Shown: piece after piece, positions 7,606 to 15,053 of the stretch
Layout of the letters: every line of letters begins with the position of its first letter
Numbering within the stretch: position 1 is the first letter of the stretch
Source of the DNA: Flavimobilis rhizosphaerae
GTDB taxonomy: Bacteria; Actinomycetota; Actinomycetes; Actinomycetales; Cellulomonadaceae
Assembly (NCBI RefSeq): GCF_014852685.1
Contig: NZ_JACZDF010000001.1
Location: 620,001-684,000 of the forward strand
Reading direction: 5' to 3'
DNA length: 64,000 nt
Program-made: the position numbers and the translations under genes
Notes under the pieces: generated by a model
The model's input: the letters and a program-made list of their open reading frames with translations, nothing else
Told to the model about the DNA's origin: nothing
The model's database searches: none

Positions 7606-8241
7606 TCAGTGCGTCGGGCCGTCCGCGACGACGAGGTCGTCGGGAACGTCGAGGAAAGCGTCGACGATGGCGCGCAGCCCCGTCGCCGTCGTCACGAGCG
7701 GCGTCTGCGGGCTGCCGGCCGGACCGTGCTCGTCCCACGGCACGTGCACGAACGCCGCGCGGCGTCCGGTGCCTCCGCGCGACCAGGAGCCGAGGTGATA
7801 GGCGACCGCGTTGCAGACGTAGGCGCCGGCCGTGAGAGACATCGCCGCCGGGGCGCCCGCGGCGGTCGCCGCAGCGGCGGCCGCCTTGACGGGCCCGCGA
7901 AGGAGGTAGGCGTCCGGGCCCGTGGGGTCGAGCGGCTCGCCGGCCGGGCGGCGCCCGTCGTCGTCGGGGATGCGTGCGTCGGCGAGGTTGACGGCGACGC
8001 GCTCGACGGTGAGGCCCGCGCGCCCGCCCGCGAGGCCCGTCGCGACGACGAGCGCGGGGGCGTACTCGGTGACGAGGCGCGCGAGCTCGTCGCGCGCTCG
8101 TGCGAACGCGACGGGGAGGGTCGCGGTGACGAGGCGTTCGGGACGGTCCCACGCGGCGGCGACGAGTGCGACCGCTTCGGCGGACGGGTTGCACGGTGCG
8201 TCGTCGAAGGGATTGAAGCCGGTGAGGAGCACGGTGGTCAT
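7606..8241 (-). CDS. pcp: Pyroglutamyl-peptidase I
   Basis: 211 residues, the usual size for family C15. The N-terminus TTVLLTGFNPFDDAPCNPS is the family signature. The catalytic triad can be placed at E80 (LTVERVAVN), C143 (TAGAYVCNAVAYH) and H166 (AAFVHVPWDEHG). The enzyme removes N-terminal pyroglutamate from peptides in the cytosol. It is transcribed away from the oligopeptide importer that starts 466 bp to its right, and a peptide-catabolic role alongside that importer is plausible. Confidence 0.92.
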   Translation of the reverse strand: MTTVLLTGFNPFDDAPCNPSAEAVALVAAAWDRPERLVTATLPVAFARARDELARLVTEYAPALVVATGLAGGRAGLTVERVAVNLADARIPDDDGRRPAGEPLDPTGPDAYLLRGPVKAAAAAATAAGAPAAMSLTAGAYVCNAVAYHLGSWSRGGTGRRAAFVHVPWDEHGPAGSPQTPLVTTATGLRAIVDAFLDVPDDLVVADGPTH

Positions 8242-8707
8242 GAGGACGAGCCTAGGGCGGCGTGCGTATGCCGGGGAGCAGCGGGAAGCGTGCAGGTGGG
8301 GGAGCAGCGTCCCAGGCGCCGGACAATTCTGTCCGAGGCTTGATACCGCGGGTACTGAGTAACGAATTGGACTCACCCGACATTCCTGGGATGTGTTCCG
8401 GACCACGTGAGAAATGGGTGCATCGTGGTCACATTGCGTCCGCACTGTGAGATCGAGGGGTGTTCTCGCAGGTCACAACGTCGGGCGGAAGTCAGTCTGG
8501 CGCAGTCGTCCCGTGTTTCATTCGTGTTCCGTCTTTGTAACGATGCACCATCTACCGCAGAAAGTGGCCCGCGTCACCGGATTTGCTGTGTACGGTTCCG
8601 GGGAACCACAGTTGGTTCTTGACGTGGCGCACGACGGCACGGGGGTGGCTGCCCCCGCGTCGGGACCCGACGACCCGGGGTCGTGCGTCGTCCACCGAGG
8701 AGGAACA
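8242..8707. promoter_or_regulatory. Intergenic region upstream of the oligopeptide operon
   Basis: 466 bp without a credible gene, AT-richer than its surroundings between about 8330 and 8620. It contains a 7-bp inverted repeat (GACCACG 8401-8407 with CGTGGTC 8424-8430) and TCACA...TGTGA arms around 8429-8450. The operon's promoter must lie here; I cannot place a single -35/-10 pair with confidence. The last 100 bp are GC-rich and could form a leader structure. Confidence 0.4.
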
Positions 8708-10516
8708 TTGAAGATCAGGAAGTTTGCGGCTCCGCTCGCGCTCCTGGCGTCCGGTGCGCTGGTGCTCAGCGCGTGCGGCACGTCCGAGGACCCGAAGCCG
8801 GGCGCATCCAACACCACGACGAGCCCGGGTGGCTCCGCCGCTCCCGAGGGTCCCGGCAAGGCCGACCTCGGTGAGATCTCGACGAAGGACGACACCATCT
8901 CGTACACCCTCGGTGGCGAGGAGTGGCTCGGGTACAACAACAACACCCCTGAGACGTACTCGACGTACAACTCGGTCATCAACGACCGTCTCATCGGTGG
9001 CTTCATCTACTTCGGCACCGACGGTTCCATCCACCAGGACCCGGAGTTCGGCACGTTCAAGCTGACGTCCGAGGAGCCGATGGTCGTCGAGTACACGCTC
9101 GCGGACAACGCTACGTGGTCCGACGGCACCCCGATCGCCTACGAGGACTACCTCCTCGACTGGGCTGCCCAGGCCATGGTCGACGGCAAGAACGACGACG
9201 GCTCCGACAAGCCTCTGTTCAACCACGTCGGTGGTCTCGACTTCGGTGGCCGTGTCCTCGAGGGCCCCAAGGGCGAGGTCGGCGGCAAGACGTTCTCGTA
9301 CGAGTACAAGGACCCGTACCCCGACTACCAGCTCCAGGTCGGTGGCGCCTTCCCGTCGCACATCGTGGCCGAGCAGGCTGGCATGACGGTCGAGGAGCTC
9401 GTCAAGGCGATCCAGGACAAGGACATCGAGAAGCTCCGCCCCGCGGCCAAGTTCTGGAACGAGGGCTGGCTCTCGAACACGCCGGGCACGCTTCCTGACC
9501 CCGCGATCACGCCCGTCTCCGGGCCGTACAAGCTGAAGTCGTGGGAGGCCGGCCAGTCCGTCACCCTCGAGGCCAACGAGAAGTACTTCGGTACTCCGGC
9601 CGCGACGAAGACGCTCGTCTACCGCTTCGTCTCGCCCGACGCTCAGGTCCAGGCGCTCGCCAACGGTGACCTCAACATCATCGAGCCGCAGGCAGTCGTC
9701 GACACCGTCGCGCAGGTCAAGGCCCTCGGCGACAGCGTGAAGACCGAGGCGGGGCAGTCGCTCACGTGGGAGCACCTCGACTTCAACTTCAACAGCGGAG
9801 TCTTCAAGGACTCCCTCGAGCTCCGCGAGGCGTTCGCGATGTGCGTCCCGCGCCAGCAGATCGTCGACAACCTGGTCAAGCCTGTCGACCCTGAGGCTGT
9901 CGTCATGAACGCCCGCGAGGTCTTCCCCTTCCAGGACAACTACGCAGACGTCGTCTCCGCCGCCTACAAGGGTCAGTACGACCAGGTCGACATCGAGGGT
10001 GCCAAGGCCAAGATCGCCGCCGCCGGCGTCGAGACGCCCGTCAAGGTGCGTATCGGCTACTCGGCCCCGAACCCGCGTCGTACCAACGAGGTTGCGCTCA
10101 TCAAGTCCTCGTGCGACGAGGCTGGCTTCGAGATCACGGACGTCGGCAACAAGGACTTCTTCGCGAAGACCCTGCCGAACGGTGACTACGAGGTCGCGCT
10201 CTTCGCGTGGGCCGGCTCCGGCCAGATCGTCTCGGGCCAGAACATCTACTCCTCCACGGGCCAGCAGAACTACGGCGGCTACAAGAACGAGACCGTCGAC
10301 AAGGCCTGGGAGACCCTCGGCTCGACGCTCGACACCGCCAAGCAGCAGGAGCAGGTGAAGATCATCGAGAAGGAGCTCTGGGACACGCTGTACGGCATCC
10401 CGCTCTTCGCCCACCCGGGCCTCGTCGCGTACGACGCCACCATCTCCAACGTTCGCAAGACGGCGACCCAGTCGACCGTCGCGTGGAACGCGGAGCAGTG
10501 GGTCCGCGCATCCTGA
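8708..10516 (+). CDS. Oligopeptide ABC transporter substrate-binding lipoprotein
   Basis: 602 residues, family SBP_bac_5. Signal peptide MKIRKFAAPLALLASGALVL runs into the lipobox LSAC with the lipidated cysteine at 23, then a Gly/Ser/Pro linker. TTG at 8708 is the start, six bases after AGGAGG. Segments such as EEPMVVEYTLADNATWSDGT and LNIIEPQAVVDTVAQVKAL are typical of DppA/OppA proteins. It should capture peptides outside the membrane and deliver them to the two permeases downstream. A strong hairpin between this gene and the first permease probably makes the binding protein more abundant than the membrane subunits. Confidence 0.9.
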   Translation: MKIRKFAAPLALLASGALVLSACGTSEDPKPGASNTTTSPGGSAAPEGPGKADLGEISTKDDTISYTLGGEEWLGYNNNTPETYSTYNSVINDRLIGGFIYFGTDGSIHQDPEFGTFKLTSEEPMVVEYTLADNATWSDGTPIAYEDYLLDWAAQAMVDGKNDDGSDKPLFNHVGGLDFGGRVLEGPKGEVGGKTFSYEYKDPYPDYQLQVGGAFPSHIVAEQAGMTVEELVKAIQDKDIEKLRPAAKFWNEGWLSNTPGTLPDPAITPVSGPYKLKSWEAGQSVTLEANEKYFGTPAATKTLVYRFVSPDAQVQALANGDLNIIEPQAVVDTVAQVKALGDSVKTEAGQSLTWEHLDFNFNSGVFKDSLELREAFAMCVPRQQIVDNLVKPVDPEAVVMNAREVFPFQDNYADVVSAAYKGQYDQVDIEGAKAKIAAAGVETPVKVRIGYSAPNPRRTNEVALIKSSCDEAGFEITDVGNKDFFAKTLPNGDYEVALFAWAGSGQIVSGQNIYSSTGQQNYGGYKNETVDKAWETLGSTLDTAKQQEQVKIIEKELWDTLYGIPLFAHPGLVAYDATISNVRKTATQSTVAWNAEQWVRAS

Positions 10517-10592
10517 ATGACGCGTGACGGTCCAGTGACCGTCGCACACGCCTGACCCGCTCTCGCGACGTTAGGCTGGTACAAGCAAGACC

Positions 10593-10626
10593 GCTGGGGT
10601 GAGGTCGTCCGCGACCTCACCCCAGC
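10593..10626 (+). terminator. 15-bp hairpin between binding protein and permease genes
   Basis: Perfect 15-base arms (10593-10607 and 10612-10626) with loop TCCG, 77 bp after the lipoprotein stop and 98 bp before the permease start. Within an operon this is best read as a partial terminator or mRNA 3'-end stabiliser. Confidence 0.7.
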
Positions 10627-10723
10627 CGCGCGAGGATGCCACCGGGCACGCCCACGAAGCGTTCCCGGCGACGGTGCCGTGCCGACCATCCCCGCACCAC
10701 CCAGAGACGTGAAGGAATCGTCC

Positions 10724-12241
10724 GTGGCCAAGTTCATCCTGCGCAGGCTCGGAGCCTCGTTCCTGGTGCTGCTCGGCGGCTCGATGCTGCTGTTCTTCCT
10801 CGTGACCATCTCCGGCGACCCGCTCGCCGACCTGCGCGAGTCGAACGCCGACAACAAGGAACACCTCATCCGCCAGCGAACCGAGTTCATGGGCCTCGAT
10901 ACGCCCTGGTTCCAGCGCTACGGGGTCTGGCTCGGGGGGATCGCCAAGTGCGTGACGCTCAGCTGCGACCTCGGCACCAACATGAACGGGACCGACGTCG
11001 GGAGCCTCCTGGGCAACGCTGCCCAGTCGACGCTCCGCCTCGTCGTCCTCGCGACCGTCCTCGCGATCGTCATCGGCGTCATCGTCGGTATCGCGACCGC
11101 GATCCGGCAGTACTCCGGTTTCGACTATGTCGTGACGTTCCTCGCCTTCCTCTTCTTCTCGCTGCCCGTCTTCTGGGCCGCCGTCCTCCTCAAGGAGTAC
11201 GGCGCGATCCGCTTCAACGACTGGATCCGGGAACCGACGTTCACGCTCGCCCAGATCGCCGGGACGGCGATCGTCCTCGCGGTCATCCTCCAGGGCGTGC
11301 TCGGCGGGTCCGCCAAGCGCCGCGCCCTCACTGCCGGCGCCACCCTCGTGTTCGTCGTCGCAGCGATGTCCTACTTCTCGGCGACCGAGTGGTTCCGCCG
11401 CCCGATGCTCGGCATCGCGTTCGTGCTGCTCGTCGGTCTCGGGGCCGCCGTCGGTGCGACGGCGCTCTTCAGCGGCATCCGCAACCGCCGCGTCCTCTAC
11501 GCGACGCTCGGCACGGTGGCCGCCGGGACCGCGAGCCATCTCATCGTGCTGCCCCTCCTCGAGAAGGGGGGCTGGGGCACGATCTTCGGGCTGCTCCCCG
11601 TCGCGCTCCTCGTCTCCGCGGCCATCGGCTGGTTCGTCGGCGGATACTCGCGCAAGCCCGCGACGGTCCTTTCGATGTCTGTCGCGGTCATCATGGGCAT
11701 GCTCACCATCGCTGACGTCGCGAGCCGGCACTGGGCGTCGCTGCTCGGGCTCAAGCCGCGCCCCATCTCGACAATCGGGTCGCAGACGCCGAACTTCGCA
11801 GGCGGTTTCTGGGAGTCCTTCCTCGACAAGGGCGCCCAGATCATCCTTCCGACGATCGTCCTCACGCTCATCTCCATCGCGTCCTACACGCGGTACACGC
11901 GGTCCTCGATGCTCGAGGTGATGAACCAGGACTACATCCGCACCGCTCGGTCCAAGGGGCTCTCCGAGCGCGTCGTCATCGTCAAGCACGGCTTCCGCAA
12001 CGCGCTCATCCCCATCACGACGATCGTCGCGTTCGACTTCGCCGGGCTTATCGGAGGGGCCGTCATCACGGAGCAGGTCTTCGGCTGGAAGGGCATGGGC
12101 GAGCTCTTCCGCACCGGGCTCGACCACGTCGACCCCGCGCCCGTCATGGCCTTCTTCCTCGTCACCGGCACGGCGGCGATCCTCATGAACCTTGTCGCCG
12201 ACCTTGCGTACGCGGCGCTCGACCCCCGGATCAGGCGGTGA
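10724..12241 (+). CDS. Oligopeptide ABC transporter permease (OppB/DppB-like), enlarged
   Basis: 505 residues against about 310-340 for classical DppB. The N-terminus (AKFILRRLGASFLVLLGGSM) and the C-terminal EAA-type loop and end (DYIRTARSKGLSERVVIVKH, GAVITEQVFGWKGMGELF) are canonical. Between about residues 175 and 345 an additional block adds several hydrophobic segments and charged loops. The GTG at 10724 is chosen because AAGGA lies seven bases upstream and VAKFILRRL is the normal family start. It forms half of the membrane channel with the next gene product. Confidence 0.85.
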   Translation: MAKFILRRLGASFLVLLGGSMLLFFLVTISGDPLADLRESNADNKEHLIRQRTEFMGLDTPWFQRYGVWLGGIAKCVTLSCDLGTNMNGTDVGSLLGNAAQSTLRLVVLATVLAIVIGVIVGIATAIRQYSGFDYVVTFLAFLFFSLPVFWAAVLLKEYGAIRFNDWIREPTFTLAQIAGTAIVLAVILQGVLGGSAKRRALTAGATLVFVVAAMSYFSATEWFRRPMLGIAFVLLVGLGAAVGATALFSGIRNRRVLYATLGTVAAGTASHLIVLPLLEKGGWGTIFGLLPVALLVSAAIGWFVGGYSRKPATVLSMSVAVIMGMLTIADVASRHWASLLGLKPRPISTIGSQTPNFAGGFWESFLDKGAQIILPTIVLTLISIASYTRYTRSSMLEVMNQDYIRTARSKGLSERVVIVKHGFRNALIPITTIVAFDFAGLIGGAVITEQVFGWKGMGELFRTGLDHVDPAPVMAFFLVTGTAAILMNLVADLAYAALDPRIRR

Positions 12242-12295
12242 GACTGATGACCCTCGTCCCGTCCGCCGCCCCCCACGCCCTCAGCGGAGCCTGCC

Positions 12296-13324
12296 ATGAC
12301 TGATCCCAACACCCCTGCACCGCACGAGAACCTCCAGACCTCGAGCCCCGGCGTCGGCGGTGTCGAGCCCGTCGTCTCAGGCATCGACCTCGACGTCGAG
12401 AAGGCCGTTCCTGACGCCTCGCAGAAGTCCTACTCCCAGGGGCAGCTGGTCCTGCGCCGCTTCCTGCGCCACAAGGGCGCCATGACCTCGCTCGTCGTGC
12501 TCCTCATCATCGTCGTCGTCGCCTACACGTCGATCGGCTTCGGCCCGTTCCCCGGCTGGTGGGACAAGGACTTTTCCAAGGCTGCCAACGTCGTCAACGG
12601 CGGCCGACCGACGCTCCAGCTGTGGCCCTTCAGCCTCGGCGAGCACCCGCTCGGGCAGGACGACACGGGCAAGGACTACTTCGCCCTCGCGATGCGTGGC
12701 ACGCAGATCTCGCTCATGATCGCGTTCGTCGTCGGGATCGGCTCGACCCTCATCGGCACCGTCATCGGTGGCGTCGCCGGGTACTTCCGCGGTTGGGTCG
12801 AGTCGCTGCTCATGCGTCTCACCGACCTCGTCATCGTCATCCCGCTCCTCGTCCTCGCCGCGGTGCTCGGGAAGATCGCCTCGAAGTGGGGGGTCATCGG
12901 ACTCGCCGTCGTCCTCGCGATCGTCACGTGGACCGGCCTCGCCCGACTCGTTCGTGGAGAGGTCCTCTCGCTGCGGGAGCGCGAGTTCGTCGCCTCGGCC
13001 ACCGCGATCGGCACCTCACCCACGCGGATCATCTTCAAGCACATCCTGCCCAACACGATCGGCGTCATCATCGTCTCGGCGACGCTCGCGATCGCCTCGG
13101 CGATCCTCCTCGAGACGTCGCTCAGCTTCCTCGGCTACGGGGTCCAGGCCCCCGACGTCTCGCTCGGCAAGCTCATCAGCGACTACCAGGGCGCCTTCAG
13201 CACCCGTCCGTGGCTCTTCTGGTGGCCCGGCATGCTCATCCTCGTCATCGCGCTGACGGTGAACTTCATCGGCGACGGGCTGCGTGACGCCTTCGACCCC
13301 CGCCAGAACAGGAGCAAGGACTGA
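12296..13324 (+). CDS. Oligopeptide ABC transporter permease (OppC/DppC-like)
   Basis: 342 residues with a cytoplasmic 60-residue N-terminus, an OppC_N-type first membrane helix (KGAMTSLVVLLIIVVVAYTS), and the BPD_transp_1 core carrying the EAA loop (EFVASATAIGTSPTRIIFKH). It should pair with the enlarged OppB-like permease. The start ATG has GGAG eight bases upstream. The stop overlaps the start of the ATPase gene (TGATG), so translation is coupled. Confidence 0.9.
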   Translation: MTDPNTPAPHENLQTSSPGVGGVEPVVSGIDLDVEKAVPDASQKSYSQGQLVLRRFLRHKGAMTSLVVLLIIVVVAYTSIGFGPFPGWWDKDFSKAANVVNGGRPTLQLWPFSLGEHPLGQDDTGKDYFALAMRGTQISLMIAFVVGIGSTLIGTVIGGVAGYFRGWVESLLMRLTDLVIVIPLLVLAAVLGKIASKWGVIGLAVVLAIVTWTGLARLVRGEVLSLREREFVASATAIGTSPTRIIFKHILPNTIGVIIVSATLAIASAILLETSLSFLGYGVQAPDVSLGKLISDYQGAFSTRPWLFWWPGMLILVIALTVNFIGDGLRDAFDPRQNRSKD

Positions 13325-15048
13325 TGAGCGTCGACACTACCCAGGACCCGGTCCTCTCGTTCACCGACCTCGACGTCAAGTTCCGCACCGAGTTCGGTTC
13401 GGTCCACGCGGTCAAGGGCATCAGCCTCGAGGTTCGCCCGGGCGAGGTTCTCGCCCTCGTCGGCGAGTCCGGCTCCGGCAAGTCCGTCACCTCGATGACC
13501 GCGCTCGGGCTCCTTCCCGGCAACGCCAGGATCTCCGGGCGCGTCACCGTCGGCGACAAGGTCGTCGGCGACCTCGACGACGGCGCGCTGCGCAGTATGC
13601 GCGGCAACGACATCGCCATGGTCTTCCAGGAGCCCATGACGGCGCTCAACCCGGTCCTCACGATCGGGTCGCAGCTCACCGAGTCGCTCGAGCTCCACGA
13701 CGTCGCGCACGGCAAGGACGCGGACGCCCGCGCGGTCGAGCTGCTGCGCATGGTCGGCATCCCCGAGCCCGAGCGGCGCGTCACGCAGTTCCCGCATGAG
13801 CTCTCGGGCGGTCAGCGGCAGCGCGTCGTCATCGCCATGGCGCTCGCGTGCGACCCGCAGGTCATCGTCGCCGACGAGCCCACGACCGCTCTCGACGTCA
13901 CAGTCCAGGCCGACATCCTCGACCTGCTGCGGTCCCTCAAGGACAAGCTCGACACGGGCATCCTCCTCATCACCCACAACATGGGCGTCGTCGCCGACAT
14001 GGCAGACCGCGTCGCAGTCATGCTCAAGGGCGAGATCGTCGAGGAGGGGACGGCCGACGAGGTCCTCAACCACGCGCAGCACCCGTACACCAAGCGGCTC
14101 CTTGCCGCCGTGCCGCACCTCGGTCAGGGCCCCGAGCAGTTCGGCATCGCCGTGTCCGGCGCGCGCGCGGAGGCGAGCGCCGAGGCCGAGAAGCCCGCGC
14201 TCGCGCTCGACGTTCGCAACCTAGTCGTCGAGTACCAGCGGCTCGGCAAGACGCCGTTCCGTGCGGTCGACGACGTCTCGTTCCACGTCGCCCCAGGCGA
14301 GATCGTCGGCCTCGTCGGAGAGTCAGGCTCGGGCAAGTCCACGATCGCGCGCTGCGCCCTCGGGCTCATCCCGGCGGCCGGTGGCGAAGTCGAGATCTTT
14401 GGCACCGACCTCTACCGCGCGCACGGCAAGGCCGAGAAGGCGATCCGCCGGCGTGTCGGCGTCGTCTTCCAGGACCCCGCGTCGTCGCTCAACCCGCGCT
14501 TCCCCATCGGCGATTGCATCGCCGAGCCGCTCGTCGTCCACAAGGTCGGCAACCGCAAGAGCCAGCTCGCACGTGTCAGGGAGCTGCTCGACGCGGTCGA
14601 GCTGCCGCGCGACGTCATCAACCGCTACCCGCACGAGCTCTCGGGCGGTCAGCGTCAGCGCGTGAGCATCGCGCGCGCCCTGACGCTCGACCCGCAGCTG
14701 CTCGTCGCCGACGAGCCGACGAGCGCGCTCGACGTCTCCGTGCAGGCGCAGGTGCTCAAGATGTTCCTCGCGCTGCAGGAGCGGTACCAGTTCGGCTGCA
14801 TCTTCGTGAGCCACGACCTCGCGGTCATCGACATGCTCGCGGACCGCGTCGTCGTCCTCCAGAACGGCAAGATCGTCGAGCAAGGCCCGCGCGAGGACGT
14901 CCTCGGACACCCGCGCGAGGAGTACACGCGCCGCCTCATCGCCGCCGCGCCCGTCCCGGAGCCGGGCGAGCAGCGTCGGCGTCGCGAGGAGCGCCACGCG
15001 CTCCTCGCCGAGCTGGGCGACCAGGTCGCCGAGCTCAAGGTCAACTGA
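13324..15048 (+). CDS. Fused double ATPase of the oligopeptide ABC transporter (DppD-DppF type)
   Basis: 574 residues with two complete ABC nucleotide-binding domains. The first has Walker A GESGSGKS (47-54), signature LSGGQRQRV and Walker B VIVADEPT; the second has Walker A GESGSGKST (332-340), its own LSGGQRQRV and LLVADEPTSALD. Each is followed by the peptide-family C-terminal segment (QHPYTKRLLAAVP; REEYTRRLIAAAP). It energises peptide import. The fused arrangement replaces separate DppD and DppF. The next gene starts only five bases after the stop. Confidence 0.92.
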   Translation: MSVDTTQDPVLSFTDLDVKFRTEFGSVHAVKGISLEVRPGEVLALVGESGSGKSVTSMTALGLLPGNARISGRVTVGDKVVGDLDDGALRSMRGNDIAMVFQEPMTALNPVLTIGSQLTESLELHDVAHGKDADARAVELLRMVGIPEPERRVTQFPHELSGGQRQRVVIAMALACDPQVIVADEPTTALDVTVQADILDLLRSLKDKLDTGILLITHNMGVVADMADRVAVMLKGEIVEEGTADEVLNHAQHPYTKRLLAAVPHLGQGPEQFGIAVSGARAEASAEAEKPALALDVRNLVVEYQRLGKTPFRAVDDVSFHVAPGEIVGLVGESGSGKSTIARCALGLIPAAGGEVEIFGTDLYRAHGKAEKAIRRRVGVVFQDPASSLNPRFPIGDCIAEPLVVHKVGNRKSQLARVRELLDAVELPRDVINRYPHELSGGQRQRVSIARALTLDPQLLVADEPTSALDVSVQAQVLKMFLALQERYQFGCIFVSHDLAVIDMLADRVVVLQNGKIVEQGPREDVLGHPREEYTRRLIAAAPVPEPGEQRRRREERHALLAELGDQVAELKVN

Positions 15049-15053
15049 GGGAC

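Noticed and set aside
8429-8450. CRP site upstream of the oligopeptide operon
   Set aside because: Arms are in the order TCACA...TGTGA with a 12-bp gap, not TGTGA-N6-TCACA.
13848-15053. Upstream extension of the 912-residue FtsX permease frame through the ATPase gene
   Set aside because: Translation before GTG 15054 is Arg/Pro/Ala shadow; the ATPase in the other frame has two complete motif sets.
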